Assembly: GCF_000298215.1 (NCBI RefSeq)
Contig: NZ_BAHD01000018.1
Location: forward strand, 1-64,000
Length of the DNA: 64,000 nucleotides
Direction of reading: 5' to 3'
From: Kineosphaera limosa NBRC 100340
GTDB taxonomy: Bacteria; Actinomycetota; Actinomycetes; Actinomycetales; Dermatophilaceae
The translations under genes and the position numbers were made by a program. The notes beneath the pieces were generated by a model. The model was not told where the DNA came from, ran no database searches, and was given only the letters and a program-made list of their open reading frames with translations. How positions within the stretch are numbered: the first letter of the stretch is position 1; every line of letters starts with the position of its first letter. Shown here in pieces: positions 35,440-46,996 of this stretch.

Positions 35440-35676
35440 ATGGCGATGGACCCCGCGACCTTGATCCGAGACGGCCTCGCGCTCGACGCTGATCAGCGCG
35501 CGGTCGTTGCCAATCTGCTGCTCGACAGCCTCCATGACGCAAGTGACACGGACGAAGTCGATGCAGCCTGGCGGGCCGAGGCCACCCGACGACTGGCCGA
35601 AGTACGCGCCGGTGCCGTCGAGTTGGTGGATGCTGACGAGCACTACGCCCGTTTGCGTGCCTCGATCACCGGATGA
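35440..35676 (+). CDS. Addiction-module antitoxin component (RelB/TIGR02574-like)
   Basis: The 78-residue protein has the small helical pattern of the addiction-module component family: GLALDADQRAVVANLLLDSL, then VDAAWRAEATRRLAEVRAGA and ELVDADEHYARLRASI. An ATG at 35446 is an alternative start. It is followed with an ATGA overlap by the first 25 or so codons of a ParE/RelE-like toxin that is then lost, so this is now a solitary antitoxin. Confidence 0.82.
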   Translation: MAMDPATLIRDGLALDADQRAVVANLLLDSLHDASDTDEVDAAWRAEATRRLAEVRAGAVELVDADEHYARLRASITG

Positions 35677-35792
35677 CCCTGGCCCAGCAGGAGCATCCCG
35701 AGGCCGTCGCCGAGTTCGACGCCGCCGTGCGCTGGATCACCATCAACGGGCGGCGCCGAGGGTGGTGGGGTCGGTGTTGGCGCCGCAGATGA
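35673..35792 (+). pseudogene. Truncated ParE/RelE-like toxin
   Basis: An ATG at 35673 overlaps the antitoxin stop (ATGA). About 22 residues (MTLAQQEHPEAVAEFDAAVR and onward) match the start of a ParE/RelE-type toxin. The frame then passes into the 3' end of the opposing threonine dehydratase gene, becomes Arg/Trp-rich and stops at 35792. The catalytic core of about 90 residues is absent. This is a clean breakpoint next to 35745. Confidence 0.75.
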
Positions 35793-36681
35793 TGACGACG
35801 ACCGTCTCCCCGGAGGCGGGTCGGTAGGCCTGGGCGGTCAGCGCCGCGTAGGCGGTCGCGGCGCCGTGTTCCGCGGGGATGCGGCAGTCGTCCCAGAGCG
35901 CGTCGCGGGCCGCGACGATCGCCTCGTCCTCGACGAGCACGCTGACCGGGTGGGTCTGCCTGGCCTGCTCGAAGCCTTGGGCGCCAAGGCGGCGGGCGCC
36001 CGGGGAGTCGGCGGCCACCCCGGAGACCGAGACGTCGACCGGCTCCCCAGCGGCCAGCGCCGCGTGCAGGGTCGGCGCGCGAGTCGGCTCGGCCGCGACG
36101 ACGCGCACCCCTCGGTCGTTGGCCACCGCGGCAATTCCTGCGAACAGTCCCCCGCCGCCGACGGCGACGACGATCGTGTCGACGTGCGGCACGTCCTCCA
36201 GGATCTCCAACGCGATGACGCCCGCGCCGGCGGCAATGTCGGGCTGGTCGTAGGCGTGGCAGAACAACGCGCCGGTGCTCGCGACGTACTCCTGAGCCGC
36301 CTCGAACGCCTCCGCATACTCGGTGCCGGCGCGCTGCACCCGCGCCCCGTAGGCGTGGAGGAGGTCGACCTTGACCTGCGGCGCGGTCGTCGGCACGAAC
36401 ACCGTGGCGGGCACCCCGAGTCGCGCGGCCGCATAGGCGTTGGCAAGCCCCGCGTTGCCCCCGGACGCCGCGACGACACCGGCCACGGCATCCAGCTCAC
36501 CCCGCTCCCGCGCCGCCAACTGCCGGTTGAACGCCCCCCGGGTCTTGAACACCCCGCACGTCTGCAGAAACTCGGCCTTGAACCACAGTCCGCCGCCGAC
36601 GGCCGTCACCACCGGTGTCCGTCGCACGAACGGCTCGATCCGAGCCTGAGCCTCCTGCACCTGCGCAACCGTGACCATCAA
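35743..36681 (-). CDS. Threonine/serine dehydratase-like PLP enzyme
   Basis: The fold type II PLP enzyme of 312 residues would deaminate threonine or serine to 2-oxoacids. The Schiff-base Lys46 lies in GVFKTRGAFN, the substrate loop is ASGGNAG, and the phosphate-binding glycine loop is VAVGGGGLFAG. It lacks the C-terminal ACT domain of biosynthetic IlvA, so it is a catabolic or racemase-like member. It lies between two toxin-antitoxin loci, and its 3' end abuts the truncated toxin, suggesting arrival by rearrangement. Confidence 0.88.
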   Translation of the reverse strand: MMVTVAQVQEAQARIEPFVRRTPVVTAVGGGLWFKAEFLQTCGVFKTRGAFNRQLAARERGELDAVAGVVAASGGNAGLANAYAAARLGVPATVFVPTTAPQVKVDLLHAYGARVQRAGTEYAEAFEAAQEYVASTGALFCHAYDQPDIAAGAGVIALEILEDVPHVDTIVVAVGGGGLFAGIAAVANDRGVRVVAAEPTRAPTLHAALAAGEPVDVSVSGVAADSPGARRLGAQGFEQARQTHPVSVLVEDEAIVAARDALWDDCRIPAEHGAATAYAALTAQAYRPASGETVVVIICGANTDPTTLGAAR

Positions 36682-36785
36682 GACTCCTTCGGGACGACCG
36701 GCGCATTCCGCCCGATCGTTGCGGACGACTGGGAGTGCAACTATAGTTTCAATATTAGAACTTTTCTATCGATTGGGGTGTCATC
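36682..36785 (+). promoter_or_regulatory. AT-rich promoter region of the MNT/HEPN pair
   Basis: A run from about 36738 to 36771 (CTATAGTTTCAATATTAGAA and onward) is strikingly AT-rich in this GC-rich window. It contains TATAGT and CTATCG boxes. It lies between the divergent threonine dehydratase and MNT genes and probably carries the TA promoter. The base composition suggests acquired DNA. Confidence 0.45.
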
Positions 36786-37406
36786 ATGCACTTGGCGCAC
36801 CCGCTGCAGTCCCTCTCGCCTAGCCTGGACATGCGCGTCCTCACCTGCGTCGCGCGGTCGACGAAGATCTACAGCCTCGGCGAGATCGCGGACTACGCGG
36901 GGGCCTCGCGACCGGGGGTCCGCCTGGCCGCCGAGCGCCTCGCGGAACAAGGCTTGCTCGACGAGATCTCCATCGGCCGAACGCGCGGCTACAGCCTCAA
37001 CCGCGAACACGTCCTCACCGAGCCGCTGCTCGCCGCGGCGAACGGTCGCGCCACTGCCATTTCGCGCATCCGCGAGCGCATCGAAGGCTGGACGCTGCCC
37101 GCACAGCACGCTGTTCTGTTCGGTTCCGCGGCACGCCGCGAAGGTGATGCGAGCAGCGACGTGGACCTCCTCATCGTCCCGCAAGCAGAAGGAGCCCACC
37201 AGGATGACCTCTGGTCCACCCAGATCCTTGAACTAGTGACGGCCGTGCGCCGCTGGACCGGTAACAGCTGTGACGTCGTCACCCTCTCTCCGAAGGAATG
37301 GTCCGATCTGAGCGACAGCGACGAGCCATTCGCCGTTGAGATCCGTCGCGAGGGTATGGATCTGCTCGAACAATCGCGCGCTTTCCTCGCCAGCAGCAGC
37401 CAATGA
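36786..37406 (+). CDS. HTH-nucleotidyltransferase (MNT) antitoxin-like protein
   Basis: The 206-residue protein joins an N-terminal winged helix (STKIYSLGEIADYAGASRPG, then VRLAAERLAEQGLLDEI) to a minimal nucleotidyltransferase domain. The latter has the canonical GS-x10-DxD motif (FGSAARREGDASSDVDLLIV). MNT proteins paired with HEPN RNases neutralise them, in known cases by adenylylating the toxin. The downstream HEPN-like gene overlaps by ATGA. The fused HTH suggests that it also represses the operon. Confidence 0.85.
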   Translation: MHLAHPLQSLSPSLDMRVLTCVARSTKIYSLGEIADYAGASRPGVRLAAERLAEQGLLDEISIGRTRGYSLNREHVLTEPLLAAANGRATAISRIRERIEGWTLPAQHAVLFGSAARREGDASSDVDLLIVPQAEGAHQDDLWSTQILELVTAVRRWTGNSCDVVTLSPKEWSDLSDSDEPFAVEIRREGMDLLEQSRAFLASSSQ

Positions 37407-37798
37407 CGCCCCGAAAACCGGCCCGCACGGTTAGGGGGACACCTGGCGATGCACGCGCTCGCCGCGAGGACGGCGATCTCCTGATGGACCGCGCGAGCCT
37501 GGGTGACCTGAATGATCCACGATCCCGGAAGGTCGATGCGGCCATTGCCGTACTGGCAGGGATCGCCTATGCCGATGCGACCTGCATTGCCCTGCTCGGC
37601 GAGAGGAGTTCGAGCGGCGACCACTCGCACGCTGTCCAGCTACTCCGACAGGCAGACCCTCAAGCCGCCTCGGATCTACAGACCCTGATCAGCATCAAGA
37701 CTCAGGCACAGTACGGGGTGGCCGCGCTCAACTCCGACTCAGCCACACGGGCCATGCGCGCCGCAGACAGGCTTGGCCAGCGAGCGTCCGAGGTGTAG
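37403..37798 (+). CDS. HEPN-like toxin partner of the MNT protein
   Basis: The open frame of 131 residues starts at the ATGA overlap; an ATG at 37484 gives a shorter product (104 residues) closer to the domain start. The helical domain contains AIAVLAGIAYADATCIALLG and a motif R68-x5-H74 (GERSSSGDH) that fits the HEPN RNase signature RX4-6H. A second helical half (LQTLISIKTQAQYGVAALNS, then RAMRAADRLGQRA) follows. With the preceding MNT gene it forms a plausible type VII-like toxin-antitoxin pair. Confidence 0.78.
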   Translation: MTPRKPARTVRGTPGDARARREDGDLLMDRASLGDLNDPRSRKVDAAIAVLAGIAYADATCIALLGERSSSGDHSHAVQLLRQADPQAASDLQTLISIKTQAQYGVAALNSDSATRAMRAADRLGQRASEV

Positions 37799-37831
37799 AG
37801 CACGCTACCCCCGGGCCTGAGGCGAAGCCCG

Positions 37832-38800
37832 TCACTTGGTGGCGAGGAGGTCGCGCATGGCGGCGATGATCTGGGCTTGGGCGGTGGCGCGGTCGATAGT
37901 AGGGGTGCCGTCGCCGGACTGGGGGCCGTAGTCGCCGAAGTAGGCGTGGATGCCGCCGTCGATCGGCACGAAGCGTGCATCGGCGGGCAGGAGGGGTCGG
38001 GAGGCTTCGATGTCCGCCGGGGTGGCCAGGCCATCGCGGGTGCCGTAGATGCTAGCCACCGGCTGCTGCGGGACGGTCGTCGCGCCGTCGGGATAGGAGG
38101 CCCACAGCGCGAGGCCGTGGATGCGTGGGTCACCCGACGCCGCAGCTCGCGCCGCGGCCACGCCGCCGAGACTGTGCCCCGCGACCATCCACCGGCGTTC
38201 CTGCGAGCCGGACTCCGCGTAGGCATCGACGATCCGCTCCGGGGCGCCGAGCGCGAGGAAGCCGATCCCCAACGGTTGTTTGACGATGACCACCGGGTGG
38301 CCCGCCTCCGCGAGTGGAGTGAGCAGCGGCACGTAGGCGCGCGCGTCGACCCGGGCGCCAGGCTGGAAGATGAGCCCGGCCACCGAGCCGGCAGGTTCGG
38401 CAGGTTCGGCAGTGGGAGTCAGCGTGATCGACGTCGCGTCCTGCGTCACCGCGACCTGCGCGGTGCCGGACATCGCGGCCACCGCCGTCGCGTCTCCGGA
38501 GTACGGCCGCAGCCACACGACGCCGACAGCCACCAGCACGGCGAGCACGAGGCCCAGCGCCGCGCCGACCAGCCGTAGGCCCCCACGCCGGACAACCTCC
38601 GCCTCCGCACCGCGCCGACGCGCGCGCAAGGCGCCGACGATCAAGAGCAGCCCCACGAAGCCCGCGACGGCCAGCACCACCGCGTACGCCGGATGGCCGT
38701 CGCGAACCGCGTCGAACCTGGTCGCCAACACCCAGGCGGGGGCCGCCACCAGTGCCGCACCGGCGGCCGGGCGCGCGAACCTCACAGCGCGCTGCGCCAC
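37832..38800 (-). CDS. Membrane-anchored alpha/beta hydrolase
   Basis: The 322-residue protein has N-terminal hydrophobic helices (AYAVVLAVAGFVGLLLIVGA and LGLVLAVLVAVGVVWL) and an extracytoplasmic alpha/beta-hydrolase domain. The nucleophile elbow is AGHSLGGVAAAR; an Asp in YGTRDG and a His in DGGIHAYFGDYG complete the likely triad. This fits the alpha/beta-hydrolase_5 type. The substrate is unknown. It is convergent with the HEPN gene (33 bp) with no functional link. Confidence 0.8.
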   Translation of the reverse strand: MAQRAVRFARPAAGAALVAAPAWVLATRFDAVRDGHPAYAVVLAVAGFVGLLLIVGALRARRRGAEAEVVRRGGLRLVGAALGLVLAVLVAVGVVWLRPYSGDATAVAAMSGTAQVAVTQDATSITLTPTAEPAEPAGSVAGLIFQPGARVDARAYVPLLTPLAEAGHPVVIVKQPLGIGFLALGAPERIVDAYAESGSQERRWMVAGHSLGGVAAARAAASGDPRIHGLALWASYPDGATTVPQQPVASIYGTRDGLATPADIEASRPLLPADARFVPIDGGIHAYFGDYGPQSGDGTPTIDRATAQAQIIAAMRDLLATK

Positions 38801-38902
38801 GGTGAACCGACCCGAGCATGCAGGGCCGGTGGCAGATCGACGGAGGCCAGCATGGCGCGCATCCTACGTGACAAGGGCGATGAATCGCCCCGTCTCCGCA
38901 GC

Positions 38903-39525
38903 TCAGCCCCGGGACAGCCCCAGGGCCACACCGAAGCCGACGATGACCGAGCCGGTGGCCGCGTCGAGGCCGCGACGCACCCTCGGGCGGGCCAGCCACG
39001 CGCGCATCCGATCAACGGTGAAGATCACGAGGGCGAACCACAGCAGACCCTCGACGTTGTGCACGAGCGCCATCGCGGCGGCGGCGAGCGCGGGTGGCAC
39101 GTCGGGCGGCAGGAACTGCGGCAGCACGGCCACGTAGAACGCCCCGACCTTCGGGTTCAGCAGGTTGACCAGCAGGCCTTGGCGGTAGAACGGCCAGGGA
39201 CCGCCGGCGGCGACCGGCTCGGCGCGACCATGCCCCGACCCGCCGCGCAGCGCCCCGAAGAGCAGCCGCGCGCCGAGCCAAATCATGTAGGCAGAGCCCA
39301 CGACCTTCAGCGCGAGGAAGGCCGTGGCCGACGCCGCGAGCAGCGCCGACACGCCCAACGCCGCGGCGACCGCCCACACCAGCACTCCCGAGGTGATGCC
39401 GAGGGCGGCCGCGAAGCCGGCGAGCCGACCTCGGGTCGCGGCCACCCGCAGCACCAGCGCCGTGTCGATGCCCGGCGTGATCGTCATCAGCCCCGCGACG
39501 AGCGCGAAGGAGACGAGCGCGGTGG

Positions 39526-39529
<4 letters not shown>
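38903..39529 (-). CDS. LysE-family amino-acid exporter
   Basis: The 208-residue membrane protein has six hydrophobic segments and the LysE motif near the N-terminus, LMTITPGIDTALVLRVAATR. Members export lysine, homoserine or threonine; the substrate is not predictable. The start overlaps the glmS stop by ATGA, so it is co-transcribed downstream of glmS. Confidence 0.88.
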
Positions 39530-41346
<1,817 letters not shown>

Positions 41347-41434
41347 GAGTGTGCCGTTCTCCTTCTGTACTGTGCGACTCGGCCATCAAGGGCCGCTCGA
41401 TAGTGCCTTGGTAGTCATGTCGACGAGGTTGACC

Positions 41435-41713
41435 TCAGCCGTAGACGATGCGGCGCAGTTGCCGTTGGGAGAGGTGCGGCGGCGCTACGACGCGCTCCCC
41501 CAACTCCCCCGCAATGCGCTCGAACGCCTGCTGATTGCGAACCCCGTGCACCTGCAGTTCGGCGTGCCGGCGACGAACGTAGTCACCTACCGGCTCGCGA
41601 TACCACGCGATGACGTCCTCCACGACACGCTGCGCCTCGCCCGGGGTCAAGCCCGTCGACGCGGCCACGTGGTCGAGAAGGTCGGCATCGATCACCCCCC
41701 TAAGGTGGCGCAT
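41435..41713 (-). CDS. Small hypothetical protein
   Basis: I do not recognise a named family. The ATG at 41713 gives 92 residues; a TTG at 41731 is possible. The protein is soluble and charged, with TGLTPGEAQRVVEDVIAWYR and a C-terminal LSQRQLRRIVYG. The pattern resembles short conserved proteins of unknown function in other bacteria. It lies between glmS (88-bp gap) and the palindromic repeat copy 2, with its promoter in or next to that repeat. Confidence 0.6.
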   Translation of the reverse strand: MRHLRGVIDADLLDHVAASTGLTPGEAQRVVEDVIAWYREPVGDYVRRRHAELQVHGVRNQQAFERIAGELGERVVAPPHLSQRQLRRIVYG

Positions 41714-41846
41714 CCACAGCCCGAACACCAAAAATCTGCCCGATTTCGGGCAGATACCGGCATTGCCGCCTCCCGCGCACGCTTCTTTCGCCGCGGGTGA
41801 GTACGCCTGCCAACGACCGGCCAGCCGTCAGCCGGGCAGCACGCCA

Positions 41847-41969
41847 GACGTAGCGACTTCTCAACGCACTCGGCCGCACATCATCGCCACGCCCAAGCCT
41901 GTGACCAGTGCATTTACTCGGGACTACCGGCACGCAGGTCGCGCGAGTGCGTCGAGAAGTCGCTACGTC
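41847..41969. repeat. Long palindromic repeat element, copy 2
   Basis: A 26-bp left arm (41847-41872) pairs with the right arm (41944-41969) with one mismatch. The outer 15 bases, GACGTAGCGACTTCT, are identical to copy 1 at 15362. The next bases differ, and the opposite arm has changed to match, which preserves most pairing. Overall length is 123 bp against 122 bp, and the loop again contains GCCTGTGACC. It lies between two divergent small genes (starts at 41713 and 42015). Confidence 0.9.
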
Positions 41970-42014
41970 CGCGCAGACCGGCACGGACTCCAGCAGCGAT
42001 GCGAGGCTTGGGGC

Positions 42015-42413
42015 ATGGCCGATCAGGAACAGCCGCCGCTGGGGGGCGACAGCTCGACCGTCCTGCTGACCGTGGACTTCGAGGTGGGATCCAAGGGCGC
42101 CTTCGCGCTCTACGTGGACGACGTCGCCACCTGCACGCTTGTGCGTTTCCCGCGCACTCTGACAGTTCCGGTACCCGCTGGGCCCCGTCGGCTCCAGGTT
42201 CGCTCGCGCCGCGGGTCGACTCGGTCGAACACGCTGGACATTGATGTGTGCGAGGGGGAATCGCTGTCGCTGACCGTTCGGGAAGGGCAGAACGCCGGAG
42301 TACTACTTCAACTCCTCGGTGCCGTGGGCGGTTTCGTCGCCATGCTCGTCGGCATGCACCGGATCGACATGCTGATTCTCGAAGAGACGGACGCTCCGCT
42401 TAAGCGCCGGTGA
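42015..42413 (+). CDS. Small hypothetical protein with C-terminal membrane segment
   Basis: I do not recognise it. The ATG at 42015 gives 132 residues; the longer upstream frame crosses the palindromic repeat. A beta-rich N-terminal part (STVLLTVDFEVGSKGAFALY, then LTVPVPAGPRRLQVRSRRG) precedes one likely membrane helix (LLQLLGAVGGFVAMLVG) near 100-117. Its 3' end overlaps that of the convergent aroQ gene by 14 bp. Confidence 0.5.
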   Translation: MADQEQPPLGGDSSTVLLTVDFEVGSKGAFALYVDDVATCTLVRFPRTLTVPVPAGPRRLQVRSRRGSTRSNTLDIDVCEGESLSLTVREGQNAGVLLQLLGAVGGFVAMLVGMHRIDMLILEETDAPLKRR

Positions 42414-42840
42414 GTTCGGCGATGCGGGCGACCGCGAAGGCGTAGCCCTGGATGCCGCAGCCGACGATGATGCCGGAGGCGATGGGCGACAGGTAGGAGT
42501 GGTGCCGGAAGGCCTCGCGGGCGTGGACGTTGGAGATGTGCACCTCGATGAGGGGGCCCTCGATCGTCTCCAGGGCGTCGCGCAGCGCGACCGAGGTGTG
42601 AGTGAAGGCCCCGGCGTTGACGACGAAGCCGACCGCGGTGGCGCGCAGCTCGTGCACCGCGTCGATCAGCGCGCCCTCGTGATTGGACTGCACCGCCTCG
42701 ATGCCCAGCCCGTGCCGCGCCGCCTCGTCGCGGCACAACTGCTCGACGTCGGCCAGCGTCGCCCGGCCGTAGACCTCCGGCTTGCGCACGCCGAGCAGGT
42801 TGAGGTTCGGCCCGTTGAGCAGGGCGATCGTGCCGGTCAT
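42400..42840 (-). CDS. aroQ: 3-dehydroquinate dehydratase, type II
   Basis: This dodecameric enzyme interconverts 3-dehydroquinate and 3-dehydroshikimate in the shikimate pathway. The ATG at 42840 is chosen by the N-terminus TGTIALLNGPNLNLLG. It has 146 residues with VVNAGAFTHTSVALRDA and VHISNVHAREAFRHHSYLS, containing catalytic His and Arg residues. The type II form is also used in quinate catabolism (QsuC), so it could serve the qsu-pca operon 30 kb away; its position next to sdh suggests a housekeeping role. Confidence 0.93.
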   Translation of the reverse strand: MTGTIALLNGPNLNLLGVRKPEVYGRATLADVEQLCRDEAARHGLGIEAVQSNHEGALIDAVHELRATAVGFVVNAGAFTHTSVALRDALETIEGPLIEVHISNVHAREAFRHHSYLSPIASGIIVGCGIQGYAFAVARIAELTGA

Positions 42841-43000
42841 GGACGTTCCTTTCGAGGCGGTGCGGGTGGTAGCCGGCACCGTGCATCAGACGGCGCGAAG
42901 CGCCAGACCTCCACCGTAACCGGCCGGCCGGGGGCGGCCGAACGCCCAACGGCGGCCGACCCCCGCTAGGGCCGACCGCCGTTGGGCGACGCGCTGGCGA

Positions 43001-43756
43001 TCAGTGGGCCAGCGAGCGCATGAGGTCGCGGTTGAGGGTGGCGATGACATCCTGCGGGATGTCCTTGGGGCAGGCGGCGGTGCACTCACCGATGTTCGTG
43101 CAGCCGCCGAAGCCGGCGCCGTCGTGGGTGGAGACCATCGCCTTGACGCGGGTCCACCGCTCCGGCTGGCCCTGGGGCAGCTCACCGAGGTGGGTGACCT
43201 TGGCGCCCATGAACAGCATGCCGGAGGCGTTCGGGCACGCCGCGACGCAGGCGCCGCAGCCGATGCAGGCCGCGGCCTCGAACGCGCGGTCGGCCTTCTT
43301 CTTCTCGACCGGTGCGGCGTGCGCCTCGGGGGCGGAGCCGGTGTTGGCCGAGATGAAGCCGCCGGAGGCGATGATCCGGTCGAACGCCGTGCGGTCGACG
43401 ACCAGGTCGCGGATCACCGGGAAGGCGTGCGCCCGGAACGGCTCGATGGTGATCGTCTCGCCGTCCTTGAAGCTGCGCATGTGCAGCTGGCAGGTCGTCG
43501 TGTTGCCGTGCGGGTCGTCGCCGGTGTTGCCGTGCGGGCGCCCGTTGATAACCAGGCCACACATGCCGCAGATGCCCTCACGACAGTCGCTGTCGAACGC
43601 GACCGGCTCCTCGCCGTTGTCGTTGAGGTTCTCGTTGAGCACGTCGAGCATCTCGAGGAACGACATGTCCTCGCTGATGTCCGCCACGTCGTAGGTGACG
43701 AGTTTGCCAGGTGCCGCCGGGCCGTCCTGACGCCAGATCTTGACAGTGATGTTCAT
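43001..43756 (-). CDS. sdhB: Succinate dehydrogenase iron-sulfur subunit
   Basis: The 251-residue subunit passes electrons from FAD to quinone. Cysteine clusters are [10 protein letters not shown] plus TTTCQLH for [2Fe-2S], [12 protein letters not shown] for [4Fe-4S], and [12 protein letters not shown] for [3Fe-4S]. A small internal repeat, [13 protein letters not shown], lengthens the 2Fe-2S loop. The start lies within a tandem duplication and overlaps a 20-codon leader ORF by ATGA, so expression may be coupled to that ORF. Confidence 0.95.
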   Translation of the reverse strand: MNITVKIWRQDGPAAPGKLVTYDVADISEDMSFLEMLDVLNENLNDNGEEPVAFDSDCREGICGMCGLVINGRPHGNTGDDPHGNTTTCQLHMRSFKDGETITIEPFRAHAFPVIRDLVVDRTAFDRIIASGGFISANTGSAPEAHAAPVEKKKADRAFEAAACIGCGACVAACPNASGMLFMGAKVTHLGELPQGQPERWTRVKAMVSTHDGAGFGGCTNIGECTAACPKDIPQDVIATLNRDLMRSLAH

Positions 43757-43815
43757 CGGGGCCCCCGCAAAGTATCGGAGTGAGGTACGAACGTAGAACT
43801 TTGTGGGGTGATCAT
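43753..43815 (-). CDS. 20-residue leader ORF created by the duplication
   Basis: The upstream repeat copy carries its own copy of the sdhB-type start site (GGGGGCCCCG then ATG at 43815). It opens a frame of 20 codons ([20 protein letters not shown]). The stop TGA at 43753-43755 overlaps the sdhB ATG as ATGA. Both starts have the same upstream GGGGG sequence, so ribosomes should use both. It may be a chance product of duplication. Coupling to sdhB is inferred. Confidence 0.5.
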   Translation of the reverse strand: MITPQSSTFVPHSDTLRGPR

Positions 43816-43870
43816 CGGGGCCCCCGCAGAGTATCGGAGTGAGGTACGAACGTAGAACTTTGTGGGGTGA
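43753..43870 (-). repeat. 59-bp tandem duplication between sdhA and sdhB
   Basis: Bases 43753-43811 are repeated at 43812-43870 with one substitution (gcaaag against gcagag). The unit starts TCATCGGGGCCCCCGC and ends TTTGTGGGGTGA. It begins at the sdhB start codon and ends at the sdhA stop, so the whole sdhA-sdhB gap is the duplication. The near identity points to a recent event. Confidence 0.97.
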
Positions 43871-45910
<2,040 letters not shown>

Positions 45911-45916
45911 GCGCCC

Positions 45917-46621
45917 TTACTTGATAATGCCGAAGAGGATGGCGAGCGGCGGAATGGCGAACCCGACGACGACGATCACGGCGATCGCCGTGCCGATCAG
46001 CCTGGCGGTGACGTACGCCTTGGTGGTGTTGGTCAGGCCCAGCGTCTGCAGCGCGCTGAAGGTGCCGTGGTTGAGGTGCATCGCCAGGGCCGCCAAGGCG
46101 ATGAAGTAGATCAGCGTCAGCCAGGGCACCTGGAAGGCCGCGACGACGCGCTCGGCCGGGCTGTCGAAGGTGCCGCCCACGTTGATCCACATGAGGGTGA
46201 ACTGGGCCAGGTGGAAGACGATGAACGTCAACAGTGCGACGCCGCCCCAGCGCATCCACTTGCTGGAGAGCGAGGCGGCCGCGGCCTTCTTCACTGCGTA
46301 CCGGGTGCCGCGGGCCGTGTTAGCGCGGGACCACAGCGTGAACGCCGAGTAGGCGTGCGCGGCGAGCGCGACGAGCAGCAGGATGCGGAAGATCCACAGG
46401 CCACCCTCGTACGGCAGGATCGGCTCGCCCAGCACCCGCAGGTGATGGGCGTAGTCATCGAAGGCGTGATGGCTGACGAGGATCTTGAGGTTGCCGTACA
46501 TGTGCATGAGCACGAAGAAGACGAAGAAGAGGCCGGAGACGGCCATCATGATCTTCAGCCCGATGGTCGAATGCATCGGACTCACGTTCCGGTTCGCTGG
46601 TTTCACTGCTGAAGTAGCCAC
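45917..46621 (-). CDS. sdhC: Succinate dehydrogenase cytochrome b558 subunit
   Basis: The 234-residue membrane anchor has five hydrophobic helices (MMAVSGLFFVFFVLMHMYGN, FRILLLVALAAHAYSAFTLW and others) and histidines suited to haem b ligation (LMHMYGNLK, SHHAFDDYAHHLR, ALAAHAYS, IVFHLAQF, MHLNHG). It belongs to the single-subunit b558 family and has no separate SdhD. It is first gene of the sdhCAB operon. Confidence 0.94.
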   Translation of the reverse strand: MATSAVKPANRNVSPMHSTIGLKIMMAVSGLFFVFFVLMHMYGNLKILVSHHAFDDYAHHLRVLGEPILPYEGGLWIFRILLLVALAAHAYSAFTLWSRANTARGTRYAVKKAAAASLSSKWMRWGGVALLTFIVFHLAQFTLMWINVGGTFDSPAERVVAAFQVPWLTLIYFIALAALAMHLNHGTFSALQTLGLTNTTKAYVTARLIGTAIAVIVVVGFAIPPLAILFGIIK

Positions 46622-46996
46622 GTGCGGATTCTGCCCCGTTCCTGTCTCGAGTGCCCTGCGGTTCGCTCAAGCTGCACCGAATCTGCCCTCGACGCGCGAG
46701 GAGGTCGTCGGGCGCGGACCGCACGGCGAAAGCGCCCCAACTGGCGCCTCCGGCAAGCCAGACAGCGACCATGCGGGGGTCAACCCTGACCTCCGCCTGC
46801 GCAATCGTCGTGAAAATCATCCTAGAGCGCAGCACCGACAAGGTCACCAGGGACCCATGTCCCGACCCCTCGCGTGTCGCGGAGCGGACGGCGCAGGAAC
46901 CGTGTCCCGCAGCGCGATCCGCCCTTTCCAGCCCCTCACCCCAATCCAACCCCCGGGAGGTCGAGGGGTCCGGGGGTCGAGCCTGCGGTGCCGGCC
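46622..46996. other. Intergenic region upstream of sdhC
   Basis: The 375-bp gap contains no gene I can support. It holds the candidate sdh promoter at 46819-46847. The rest is GC-rich without clear hairpins or repeats. The leader from that promoter to sdhC would be about 190 nt; no known riboswitch was recognised. Confidence 0.5.
46819..46847 (-). promoter_or_regulatory. Candidate promoter of sdhCAB
   Basis: On the minus strand, GTGACC (46842-46847) and TAGGAT (46819-46824) are separated by 17 bases, a good fit to housekeeping -35 and -10 boxes of actinobacteria. It is the best such pair I could see upstream of sdhC. Confidence 0.4.

Noticed and set aside
41347-41434. glmS ribozyme/riboswitch
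   Set aside because: The gap is under 90 bp and no pseudoknot-like core was recognised; the ribozyme is mostly limited to Firmicutes.
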